Assembly (NCBI GenBank): GCA_900766585.1
Contig: CAAFVV010000053.1
Location: 1-64,000 of the forward strand
Length of the DNA: 64,000 nt
Direction: 5' to 3'
Source of the DNA: Clostridia bacterium
Lineage (GTDB): Bacteria; Bacillota; Clostridia; Oscillospirales; Acutalibacteraceae
In this document: positions 1 to 7,320 of the stretch, in pieces
Layout: each line of letters starts with the position of its first letter
Position numbering within the stretch: position 1 is the stretch's first letter
Translations under genes and position numbers: made by a program
The notes under the pieces: model-generated
What the model was told of the DNA's origin: nothing
Databases searched by the model: none
The model's input: the letters and a program-made list of their open reading frames with translations, nothing else

Positions 1-2
1 GA

Positions 3-352
3 GCTGTGCCGTCTTTTCTTTTTGGAAAAAAGAAAAGTAAGCAAAAGAAAAACCAGAATATCTCGATTACAGGCGGTGCAGTCTCATGGGGCTGTGCCGT
101 CTTTTCTTTTGAAAAAAAGAAAAGTAAGCAAAAGAAAAACCAGAATATCTCGATTACAGGCGGTGCAGTCTCATGGAGCTGTGCCGTCTTTTCTTTTTGG
201 AAAAAAGAAAAGTAAGCAAAAGAAAAACCAGAATATCTCGATTACAGGCGGTGCGGCTCTGTGGAGCTGTGCCGCCTTTTCTTTTGAAAAAAAGAAAAGT
301 AAGCAAAAGAAAAACCACAATATCCTGATTTACAGGCGGTGCGGCTCCGCAG
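3..352. repeat. Four tandem 87-88 bp repeat units
   Basis: Four head-to-tail copies begin at about 3, 91, 178 and 266. The first three are nearly identical; the fourth diverges toward its end. Each unit begins GCTGTGCCG and carries an A/T palindrome (CTTTTCTTTT, then AAAAGAAAAG), followed by GTAAGCAAAAG and a GATTACAGGCGGTGC segment. The palindrome could form a hairpin in either transcript. Small open frames inside the array follow the repeat period and are not genes. The array may continue to the left of the window. Confidence 0.9.
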
Positions 353-412
353 CCGCTCATGTCTCCCCTGTGCAAGGGGAACAGGGGGCCGCAGGCCGAC
401 TGAGGGGTTGAG
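353..412. repeat. REP-like intergenic element, copy 1
   Basis: A compact element runs CTCCCCTG, TGCAAGGGGA, then GGCCGCAGGCC and ends GAGGGGTTGA. CTCCCCT pairs with AGGGGA, and GGCC pairs with GGCC across a short loop. The layout resembles short palindromic repeats scattered through Oscillospiraceae genomes, but no database comparison was possible. It directly follows the last tandem repeat unit. Confidence 0.6.
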
Positions 413-437
413 CGGATTACCCGGCGGGAAAACGGTA

Positions 438-534
438 TCCCGGTTTACAGGTGGCGCAGATTTTCGCCCGATCTTGCCTCCCCTGTGTAAGAGGTGGTGA
501 GCGGCGAAGGCTGTCCGGAGGGGTTGACGGCAGG
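438..534. repeat. REP-like intergenic element, copy 2
   Basis: This is a second, degenerate copy of the preceding arrangement: GGTTTACAGGTGGCGC, then GCCTCCCCTGTG, a GGCGAAGGC segment and a closing GGAGGGGTTGA. The order of blocks matches 319-412, so the two stretches look like copies of one composite element about 120 bp apart. Confidence 0.55.
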
Positions 535-746
535 CGCGAAAAATACACGTACAACTCCGTTGGTCAGTACCGGCGACAGCCCCTCCACTGTATGCCGTGT
601 GATGAGAAAAGTATCAGGCGCTGGGGTTTGACGAGTGTCTCTGTACGACCCTCGTACATATCGAATAGCTGACAAGAGGGCGGCGAGCCGGACCGGCAGA
701 GAAGTCGCCTTTTGGAAGAAACAGCTGAATATTTCATGCACAATAC
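535..746. other. Non-coding stretch, nothing recognised
   Basis: No open frame here has a convincing ribosome binding site or protein-like composition. The frames that cross it on both strands have the composition of random translation. No RNA gene or strong repeat was seen. Confidence 0.5.
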
Positions 747-793
747 AGCAAACAGCCGCCTGACCGCAAGCAGTCGGGCGGTTGTTTGCTTTT
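747..793. terminator. Strong hairpin, probable terminator
   Basis: An 18-bp imperfect stem pairs 747-764 with 773-790 around an 8-nt loop (CGCAAGCA). It lies about 60 bp beyond the stop of the EamA transporter gene on the minus strand, where an operon terminator is expected. The short T run follows it on the plus strand, so orientation is uncertain. Confidence 0.6.
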
Positions 794-851
794 GCCAAAA
801 ACCGCGTATACGCTTCCCCGAGAGGGCGCGCACACGCGGTCATTTTATTGA

Positions 852-1733
852 TCATACCGAGATCAGGATGATGGATGCGATGGTGATGAGCAGGCTCAGC
901 ACGGTCTCGCGGTCGGGCTTTTCCCGATAGAGCAGCAGCGACGCCACGGTGATGACGACCAGCATACTCGACTGGGTGAGCGGAAACTGCACCGAAGCGG
1001 GCAGGTGGGAGGAGAGCATATAGTTCATGACCGCGCCGCCTGCATTAAACAGCCCCGCCGCGGCAGCCATCAGCAGATGGGGCAGCGTGACGGTCGCCTG
1101 CAGGTCGTGGGGGTCGGGACGCCGCAGCTCCTTGCCCATTGCCGCCACGGCGACAAGAAAGTAGAAAAAGTAATACAGCCCGACATAGTCCATCGACCAG
1201 GTGGGGTCGGATTTGAGCTGTGCCACCTTGGATATGGTCATCAGCACGCCGTTCATCATCAGCAGCAGGATACAAAGCACCCAGAAGCGCAATGAAAACA
1301 CCATCTGATGCCGCGATTTGAGCAGCAGGGGCAGAAACGAGAGGAAAATCAGCAGCACGCCGATCAGCTTGTGCGGGATGACCGGCTCATGCAGCACGAT
1401 CAAGCCATAGAGCGTCGGCACGATCACGCCGCCGATGACATAGGACATGGTCAGCACCGCCATCGGGCCGCAGCCGGCGGCGCGGATTTTGACGGTGGAA
1501 TAGACCCACATGCCCGCGCCGAAGGCGATGGCGAGGATCAGCGTCAGCGGTGTATGCCGCAGATGAAAGCCGCGGGCGGCGACAAACACAAGAAATACGG
1601 CGCCGGACAGCGCGACATTCATAAAGGCCGTCTGAAAATGTCCCGGACCGACCGAAACCTGATACGCCTTCATCATCATGGTGGCGGCGCAATAGCCTGC
1701 GATGGTCAGTATCACCAGCAGCACGGTTATCAT
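852..1733 (-). CDS. EamA/DMT-family membrane transporter
   Basis: A 293-residue, very hydrophobic protein with about ten predicted membrane segments in two similar halves, as in drug/metabolite transporters of the EamA type. The frame stays open upstream into the isomerase gene, but that extension is arginine-rich and soluble-looking. The ATG at 1733 begins a proper membrane segment (MITVLLVILTIAG) and follows an AGAGGG ribosome site, so it was chosen. As the last gene of the amidohydrolase-to-isomerase operon, it probably moves a substrate or product of that pathway. The substrate cannot be read from sequence. Confidence 0.85.
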   Translation of the reverse strand: MITVLLVILTIAGYCAATMMMKAYQVSVGPGHFQTAFMNVALSGAVFLVFVAARGFHLRHTPLTLILAIAFGAGMWVYSTVKIRAAGCGPMAVLTMSYVIGGVIVPTLYGLIVLHEPVIPHKLIGVLLIFLSFLPLLLKSRHQMVFSLRFWVLCILLLMMNGVLMTISKVAQLKSDPTWSMDYVGLYYFFYFLVAVAAMGKELRRPDPHDLQATVTLPHLLMAAAAGLFNAGGAVMNYMLSSHLPASVQFPLTQSSMLVVITVASLLLYREKPDRETVLSLLITIASIILISV

Positions 1734-1783
1734 TGGGCAAAACCCTCTCTTTTTCTTGCTCCGATACGGTTCATATCGGCAGT

Positions 1784-1819
1784 CATCCCCTCCCGCAGAG
1801 AAATCCGCGGAAGGGGATG
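1784..1819 (-). other. Intercistronic hairpin before the EamA gene
   Basis: CATCCCCT at the left arm pairs with AGGGGATG at the right, with additional CCGC/GCGG pairing inside. It lies in the 91-bp gap between the isomerase and the transporter. No T tract follows on the minus strand, so it is more likely an mRNA stability or processing element than a full terminator. Confidence 0.4.
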
Positions 1820-1824
1820 GCGGG

Positions 1825-3204
1825 TTACAGGCAGATGACGGGCAGCCCCAGCAGGCGGCCGAAATAGGCGACCGCTTCGGGCGTGGTGTCATAGACGAGC
1901 GCGCTGTGGTGGGTGACGCCCTCTTCGCTGATACGGCGCAGGAAATCGGCGGTCGGCATGTTCGGGCGCATCCAGCCGCGCATATTGCCGACAAACGCGT
2001 CCTCACCCTCAGGCTCCTCCATCGTCACCGGGGCGACGAGCAGCTTGTAGCCCTCGGGGGAGTCAAACAGGTTCATAAACACGGCGCTGCCCTTGCGGTA
2101 GCGAGCATAGCCGACGACCGGGTTTTTGGCGTCGCCGTAGATGAAGTTCATTTCCTTTAGCTCAATCGGACCGTCGGTCAGCGCATAGTTGACCTCGCCC
2201 ATGTGGCTCAAAAACAGTGTGCCGCCCTTCCAGTCGGGGCAGAAGATCTCGACAAAGGTGGCGGCTTTGAAGCCCTGCAGCAGCGCGCCGGTCAGGGCAG
2301 CGGTCAGCACATCGCCCTCGCCCGCATAGCCGATGCCGCGCGCCAGCGCCTTACACGCCTCCATAAACGGCATGATTTCCAGACCGCAGGCGGGTGTGAT
2401 GTCGAGAAAGCTGACGGTGAACGCCTCAAGCCCGTAATTTTTCAGCCAGCGGCGAACGGCAAGCCCGTTGCGCACGGTGCGGCGGTGGCTCTCCTCGGTA
2501 AAGTCGTTGAGTCGGATGGCATTTTCGTTGTCGTGCGCGAGCTCCTCGTCGATCTCGGCTTCGGTAATACTCTCACGCAGCTCACGCAGCTCATCGCCGC
2601 TCGCCGTGACCGCCTCCACACCGAAGCGGGTCAGCAGCTCGCGGTCGGAGATCAGAAAATCGCCCATGCCGGGGAAGGAGCGGCCGATGCGTCCGACGCG
2701 GGAGCCGGAGAGGGCGCGCGCGGAGACGGCGGCTTTGATGTATTCGACGGCATTGTCAATGACGTCAGACGTCGGATAGTGACCCGCCGCAATGGCATAG
2801 GGTTTATTTCTGCGTTTTAACATATTGCAGAAATCCATCACGCCGTGGATGCCGTGGCAATAGCTGATCTCGCCCGGATTCTGTGCGGGGCTGAAATCAT
2901 AGGTCTCTGTCGTATCGAGTACGATCACGGGCAGCGCGGTGCCCGCAATGGCGTCGATGGACTCGAGCGACGGAGAATAGGCGGCATGCCAGGTCACGAT
3001 GGCGTCGACGCCCGCCTTTTCAAAGGCGGAGACGGCGGCGGCAAATTCGGGGGCGAGACGGCAGAACGGGCAGCGCACGACCTCGATGCCCTTTTGCTCG
3101 AACGCGGAGGCGAGCGTCTCGTAAAACGGCTCCAGACGCTCACGGGATTTTGAGCCGCTCTCGTCATACAGCGCGATATACAGGGGAAGGAAACCGATCT
3201 TCAT
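1825..3204 (-). CDS. L-fucose/L-arabinose isomerase-family protein
   Basis: A 459-residue protein with the layout of the FucI/AraA ketol isomerase superfamily. It has an N-terminal sugar-binding Rossmann-like part (GFLPLYIALYDES at the start), a central GYAGEGDVLTAALTGA segment, a VEIFCPDW...HMGEVN segment, and a C-terminal VTHHSALVYD motif typical of the fucose isomerase C domain. The family interconverts aldoses and ketoses using a divalent metal. It has diverged from classical FucI, so the sugar is unknown. RBS is AAGGAGG just upstream. It is the fourth gene of the operon and sits 23 bp after the SGNH hydrolase gene. Confidence 0.8.
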   Translation of the reverse strand: MKIGFLPLYIALYDESGSKSRERLEPFYETLASAFEQKGIEVVRCPFCRLAPEFAAAVSAFEKAGVDAIVTWHAAYSPSLESIDAIAGTALPVIVLDTTETYDFSPAQNPGEISYCHGIHGVMDFCNMLKRRNKPYAIAAGHYPTSDVIDNAVEYIKAAVSARALSGSRVGRIGRSFPGMGDFLISDRELLTRFGVEAVTASGDELRELRESITEAEIDEELAHDNENAIRLNDFTEESHRRTVRNGLAVRRWLKNYGLEAFTVSFLDITPACGLEIMPFMEACKALARGIGYAGEGDVLTAALTGALLQGFKAATFVEIFCPDWKGGTLFLSHMGEVNYALTDGPIELKEMNFIYGDAKNPVVGYARYRKGSAVFMNLFDSPEGYKLLVAPVTMEEPEGEDAFVGNMRGWMRPNMPTADFLRRISEEGVTHHSALVYDTTPEAVAYFGRLLGLPVICL

Positions 3205-3227
3205 GGGATTTGTCCTCCTTAACAGGT

Positions 3228-3863
3228 TCAGTCGGCGAGGTTTTCGCGGATGACCGCGGCGACCTGCTGCGCCAGCCGTTCGACGCCGGCGGGCGAGGGG
3301 TGAATGCCGTCTTCACTGATGAAAGCGGCGGGATCGGGGCTGAGCGCAGCGTAGAGATCGTCGATCACGACGCCGTGGCTCTCGTACATCCGGCGCGCCG
3401 CATCGTTATAGCGGCAGACCTCTTCGTTCCACATCGCCTGCGGCAGGGCCAGCGTGCGCTTAACCCGCGGCGGCATTTCACCGCGGACGAGCGGCGCGTG
3501 AGCGAAGTTGTTGTCGAGCGCGGGACCGCCGGGGATTGTGGTCGCCCAGATCAGCCGGTCGGTGTAGGAGCGCATCTGGGTATGCAGCCGCTCGTTTTCC
3601 CGCACATACTCCTCAAGCGGGGTAAAGGCCAGCCCGTCGGCGGTGGCGCGGTGGAGATCCCAGATGCCGTTGTTCCAGTGGATGAGATCGACCTGCGGGT
3701 GACCCCATTCCTCAGTCCACACCCACATGCCCCAAAGCGTATACTTGGTGTAGCGCGCGTTTTCCGAGGGGGTCAGGATGCGTGCCTCACCGTCAAGCAG
3801 CTCGCGCACGCGATCCTGATAAAACTCACGGATGGAATCGCCGATGAGAAGCACGGTCTTCAT
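3228..3863 (-). CDS. SGNH/GDSL-type hydrolase (probable esterase)
   Basis: A 211-residue protein starting MKTVLLIGDS, with the block I GDS serine at residue 10, Asn64/Asn65 in a WNNGIWD segment (block III), and the block V Asp185-Gly-Ile-His188 pair. These match the Ser-Asn-Asp-His set of SGNH hydrolases, which remove acyl groups from sugars and other esters. There is no signal peptide, so it should act in the cytoplasm, perhaps deacylating an imported sugar. The frame is open further upstream, but the ATG at 3863 has GGAGGA at the right distance. It lies 17 bp after the oxidoreductase gene. Confidence 0.85.
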   Translation of the reverse strand: MKTVLLIGDSIREFYQDRVRELLDGEARILTPSENARYTKYTLWGMWVWTEEWGHPQVDLIHWNNGIWDLHRATADGLAFTPLEEYVRENERLHTQMRSYTDRLIWATTIPGGPALDNNFAHAPLVRGEMPPRVKRTLALPQAMWNEEVCRYNDAARRMYESHGVVIDDLYAALSPDPAAFISEDGIHPSPAGVERLAQQVAAVIRENLAD

Positions 3864-3880
3864 GTTCGTTTTTCCTCCGT

Positions 3881-5140
3881 TCAGTCGATGAGACCGGCCT
3901 CTTTCCATTCCTTCTCCGCCTGGGCGAAGTCCTCTTCGGTCGGCATGTAGTCGGGATGGCTGCAGCACGCCATGGTGGCATGGCCGTTTTTATCGGGGAA
4001 GGGGGAATCGGTGTCATGCTCCCAGAGCAGACGATCCTCTTCCTTGGTGAAATCCGGGATCTGATACTCTTTGCCGCCGTTTTGAGAGCTGCGCAGAGCG
4101 AGGACGGCGACCGCAGACATGGTCACGGCGCGATAGACGTTGAAGAACGGCTCGTATTCGTCGAGCAGGTATTTGCGGAAGAAGTAGGCGACCCAGAAAT
4201 CGCCGCCGCCGTGGGTGGCTTCGCTCGCGATGGCGTTGAGCTTTTCGTCGTCAAACCACTTCGCGTCGCGGATGTTGACCTCTTCCTCGCCCTCGGGGAT
4301 CTGCCAGCCGTTATACTGGACGCGGATCTGCTCGAGCGAGCCGCGGACGTTCTCCACGTTGCCCTTTTCGCCGCAGATGCGGTACCAGTTGCCGTGACCG
4401 CCCCAGGCGGAGCAGCCGGTGATGCGGGCGAGCGAGCCGTCGCGCATCTCGCACAGCATGATGGCGGCGAGGTCGCCGACGCGGCAGGCGGTGCCGCGCA
4501 GGCTGTCCGGCGCGAACACGCACTTGGCGTTGACCGATTTCGGGATGTCGCCCGTGATATGCATCAGCGGCGCAAGCGCATGGGTGATGTAATAGGTGCG
4601 GGGCAGCCAGTTGCGCCAGTGCAGACGGCCGGGGGAGAGCATGTTCTTGTCATGGGAGGAGACGGGGTGGTTGTATTCGCCCTCGCAGTACAGCGCACGG
4701 CCGAGCTTGCCGCTGTCATAGAGGCGCTTCATCTCGAGGTTGCAGGCAAAGAAGGGGTAGTTCTCCGCGAGCATGTATTTGCATCCGGTGCGCTCCACCG
4801 CGCGGCAAAGCTCAACGCACTCCGCCATGGTCAGCGCGGGGGTGCATTCGCTCAGCACATGCACGCCGTGCTCCATCGCCTTGATGGCGAAGGGGACATG
4901 CTCAAAGAAGTAGTTCGCGAGCAGCACGCCGTCAAACAGACCGCTGGCGATGAACTCGTCATAATCGGTGAACACCTGAATGTGCTCTTCGTCGATATAC
5001 TTCTGGATCTTCTCGAGCGACTTCGGATTGTTCTCGCAGACGGCAGTGACGCGCGCACCCTCGAGCTTCGTGAAGATCTCCACATAGGAGGCGCCGCGCA
5101 GGGTACCCATAACGCCGATACGTACTTCGGTAGTATTCAT
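3881..5140 (-). CDS. Gfo/Idh/MocA-family oxidoreductase, atypical active site
   Basis: A 419-residue protein with an N-terminal Rossmann fold (RIGVMGTLRGASY, residues 7-19) and the family layout of glucose-fructose oxidoreductase/inositol dehydrogenases, which use NAD(P) to oxidise or reduce sugars and polyols. At residues 98-101, where most relatives have Glu-Lys-Pro with the catalytic lysine, this protein reads Glu-Cys-Thr-Pro. Catalysis may therefore differ, or the enzyme may do something else. It is the second gene of the operon, between the amidohydrolase and the SGNH hydrolase. RBS is GAAAGAGG before the ATG at 5140. Confidence 0.85.
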   Translation of the reverse strand: MNTTEVRIGVMGTLRGASYVEIFTKLEGARVTAVCENNPKSLEKIQKYIDEEHIQVFTDYDEFIASGLFDGVLLANYFFEHVPFAIKAMEHGVHVLSECTPALTMAECVELCRAVERTGCKYMLAENYPFFACNLEMKRLYDSGKLGRALYCEGEYNHPVSSHDKNMLSPGRLHWRNWLPRTYYITHALAPLMHITGDIPKSVNAKCVFAPDSLRGTACRVGDLAAIMLCEMRDGSLARITGCSAWGGHGNWYRICGEKGNVENVRGSLEQIRVQYNGWQIPEGEEEVNIRDAKWFDDEKLNAIASEATHGGGDFWVAYFFRKYLLDEYEPFFNVYRAVTMSAVAVLALRSSQNGGKEYQIPDFTKEEDRLLWEHDTDSPFPDKNGHATMACCSHPDYMPTEEDFAQAEKEWKEAGLID

Positions 5141-5209
5141 GACATTGACCTCTTTCCTGTTATGTAATATATATTAGGGTATATAATGACCGACCGGTCA
5201 AAGGTGGCG

Positions 5210-6235
5210 TTATTCCGCCATGCCGAACAGGCGGGCGGCGTTTCTGCACATGACGTCCGCGACGTCGTCACGGGTCAGGTGCAGCGTCTCGGCGGCGCGC
5301 TTGAACGCGAGCAGCTCCTCATACATGAAGGTGGTGATATGCTCGCCGTCGTCACTCTCGCGCATGTGCGGGTCGTTCGATACGTCGCCGTAGAGTCCGC
5401 GCGGGATGACGTTGATATAGGTGCCGTTTTCGGTGATACGGTACATCCGCATTTTCGTGATGGGCATATCCGAACCAAACATCAGGCGTTTCGGTCCGAC
5501 CGCCTCGAGGCAGGCGGCTATTGCGGGGGTATAGGTGGTCGCGGTGAAGTCAAAGAAGAGGTTCTTCGTGTGGCGCAGCGTGTCGAAAGCATTGCCGAGC
5601 GCCTCGGGGGTATAGGCGCGGCCAATATGGGCGATGATGACCTTCGCATTCGGGTATTTCTCGTCGATCTCCATCATCTGGGCGATATTGACCGGATCCG
5701 CCAGGCGACCGGGACGGGCGATATGCAGCATCACGACGCCGTGCAGCTCGTTCATCAGCTCCAGCTGAGCGGGCGTCAGGAAGTCGTAGATGCGGATCTC
5801 GTCGGCGGGGATATAGGCGGGAGCATGGTTTAGATACGGCTTGATGCCGCAGAAGCCGTCCTTAAACGCCTGACGGATCTCTTCCTCCGAGGTGGTGGGC
5901 TTTGTGCAGTACATGACCGGCAGTCCCTCTTTTTTGGCGCAGGCAAGCGCATACGGGTTGCCGATCTCAAGAATGCAGGTCGGGGTGGTCATCAGCACAG
6001 GACGCATGCTCTTGCCGGGGAACATGACCCGGTAGGATTCGAGCAGATCCTCGATCGTGCAGTCGGGACCGACGCGCTCCGGCCAGGTGACGAGATTCTC
6101 CGAACGGTGGTAATTTTCGCGCGCTTCCGGCGTCCAGAGGTGAACGTGCACGTCGATCATGCGGTCGGGCAGAAAATCGGCGAGCTGCTCCTCATAGACG
6201 CGGAGGTCATAGGGGGTGGCTTTCATTCCAAACAT
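5210..6235 (-). CDS. Metal-dependent amidohydrolase-family (Amidohydro_2) enzyme
   Basis: A 341-residue protein of the amidohydrolase superfamily. The metal ligand pair is His30-Val-His32 (DVHVHL); His171, His203 (AHIGRA) and Asp256 (FGSDMP) fit the later ligands. Relatives in the Amidohydro_2 group include sugar lactonases and decarboxylases, so a lactone or ring hydrolysis step fits this locus, but the substrate is an inference. It is the first gene behind the minus-strand promoter at 6315-6343. The ATG at 6235 follows an AAGGAGGA site. Confidence 0.82.
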   Translation of the reverse strand: MFGMKATPYDLRVYEEQLADFLPDRMIDVHVHLWTPEARENYHRSENLVTWPERVGPDCTIEDLLESYRVMFPGKSMRPVLMTTPTCILEIGNPYALACAKKEGLPVMYCTKPTTSEEEIRQAFKDGFCGIKPYLNHAPAYIPADEIRIYDFLTPAQLELMNELHGVVMLHIARPGRLADPVNIAQMMEIDEKYPNAKVIIAHIGRAYTPEALGNAFDTLRHTKNLFFDFTATTYTPAIAACLEAVGPKRLMFGSDMPITKMRMYRITENGTYINVIPRGLYGDVSNDPHMRESDDGEHITTFMYEELLAFKRAAETLHLTRDDVADVMCRNAARLFGMAE

Positions 6236-6314
6236 GACGGATTCCTCCTTGCTTCATGCGGTGGGACCGGCGGGCGCGTGCGGCGTCTGTCAGTCGGGGG
6301 TTGATTCCGCGCGT

Positions 6315-6343
6315 AGTATAGCATAGCCGCGCGGGCAATGCAA
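6315..6343 (-). promoter_or_regulatory. Promoter of the amidohydrolase operon
   Basis: On the minus strand a -10 TATACT (6315-6320) lies 17 bp from a weak -35 TTGCAT (6338-6343), about 80 bp before the amidohydrolase ATG. The poor -35 and the nearby repeats suggest a regulated promoter. Confidence 0.6.
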
Positions 6344-6365
6344 GATGTTTTGCAAAAAAACTTGG

Positions 6366-6420
6366 GATTCGTTCAATTTTTTGTAAAATGTCATTCAAAT
6401 CCGGCGAAAGAAACGAATGA
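6366..6420. promoter_or_regulatory. Operator-like repeats in the divergent control region
   Basis: Three related short motifs cluster here: GATTCGTTCAA (6366-6376), TCATTCAAA (6391-6399) and inverted CGAATGA (6414-6420). They lie between the divergent promoters of the amidohydrolase operon and the DeoR gene. The same two words occur at 11670-11687, upstream of the second operon. DeoR regulators often bind repeated sites of this kind; binding here is inferred. Confidence 0.5.
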
Positions 6421-6453
6421 ATCGGTCAAATTAAAGAAAAACCGACAGAAGAA

Positions 6454-6482
6454 TTGACATTTTGAAAGGAATAGAGTATACT
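6454..6482 (+). promoter_or_regulatory. Sigma-A promoter of the DeoR gene
   Basis: A consensus -35 TTGACA (6454-6459) and -10 TATACT (6477-6482) are separated by 17 bp. The start lies about 30 bp upstream of the chosen DeoR ATG. It overlaps an upstream in-frame ATG at 6462, which therefore cannot be the start. Confidence 0.85.
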
Positions 6483-6518
6483 GGTGCAAAACTGTGTGAC
6501 CGAAAGGGGAATGACCGG

Positions 6519-7307
6519 ATGAAAAAGACCGAGCGGCGGGAGCAGCAGCTTTTGGAGCAGCTGGGACGCCGGCACACGCTGACGCTTGCCGAGGCGCGAA
6601 CCCTTCTGGGGGTGTCGGAATCCACGGCGCGGCGGCTGTTTATCCGGCTCGAGAGCAGCGGGGCAGCCGTGCGGCGCTACGGCGGGATCCAGCTTTTGCA
6701 GGATCCGCCGAAGGCGGATTACCTGTATGAGCAGGTGGAGGGGCAGTACGCCGTACAGAAGCGGGAGATCGGGCGCGCCGCCGCCGCGATGATCGAATCG
6801 GGCGACGTGCTGTATCTCGACTCCGGCACGACGATGGCGTGCCTGTGCACGGCGCTGGCCGAACGGCTGGCGGCGGGGGAGCTTGCGGAGCTGTCGGTGT
6901 TCACAAACTCGCTTGCGAACCTCGACCTGCTCTCCCCCCACATGAAGGTGAACCTGATCGGCGGCGAATACCGCCGCAACCGCCGCGACTTCTGCGGCTA
7001 TCTCGCCGAGGAGACGGTCGGCGGGCTGCATTTCACCAAGTGCTTTCTCGGGGCGGACGGCTTCCACTACCGCTACGGCTTCACGGCGACGGATTTCCAC
7101 ACGGCGCGGCTCAACGAGCTGGCGCTCGGCAACGCCGACCGCGGCATCGTCGTGATGGACAGCAGCAAGTTCATGGCGGCATCGGTCGTCAGCTATTCGC
7201 GCGACCGGCGGATCGACACGGTGCTGACCGATCGCGAACCGCCGGAGGCACTGATGCAGCAGCTGACCGAGTGGGGGACGCGCGTGGTGCTGTGCGCCGC
7301 GGAGTAA
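6519..7307 (+). CDS. DeoR-family transcriptional regulator
   Basis: A 262-residue protein with an N-terminal winged helix-turn-helix (about residues 20-60, TLAEARTLLGVSESTARR) and a C-terminal DeoR effector domain containing LDSGTTM, FTNSLAN and LGADG motifs. The effector domain binds phosphorylated sugars in characterised members. The start at 6519 has AGGGGA 8 bp upstream; the earlier in-frame ATG at 6462 lies inside the promoter. It is divergent from the amidohydrolase operon and convergent with the kinase operon (13 bp gap), so it is the likely regulator of both, probably a repressor. Confidence 0.92.
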   Translation: MKKTERREQQLLEQLGRRHTLTLAEARTLLGVSESTARRLFIRLESSGAAVRRYGGIQLLQDPPKADYLYEQVEGQYAVQKREIGRAAAAMIESGDVLYLDSGTTMACLCTALAERLAAGELAELSVFTNSLANLDLLSPHMKVNLIGGEYRRNRRDFCGYLAEETVGGLHFTKCFLGADGFHYRYGFTATDFHTARLNELALGNADRGIVVMDSSKFMAASVVSYSRDRRIDTVLTDREPPEALMQQLTEWGTRVVLCAAE

Positions 7308-7320
7308 ACCGGAGCCATAT

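Noticed and set aside
3..352. CRISPR array
   Set aside because: The units are 87-88 bp, contiguous and similar throughout, with no unique spacers and no cas genes.
6..411. Lysine-rich proteins encoded in the left-edge repeats
   Set aside because: The reading frames only follow the repeat period (KKKSKQKKNQNISITGG) and have no ribosome site or conserved composition.
445..855. Open frame on the minus strand before the EamA gene
   Set aside because: Mixed composition with no domain signs; it spans the REP-like element and the hairpin at 747-793.
1734..2006. N-terminal extension of the EamA transporter
   Set aside because: The 91 extra residues overlap the isomerase gene and are soluble and Arg-rich; ATG 1733 has a ribosome site and begins a membrane helix.
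6462..6518. Upstream start for the DeoR gene
   Set aside because: That ATG lies between the -35 and -10 elements, so it cannot be on the transcript.
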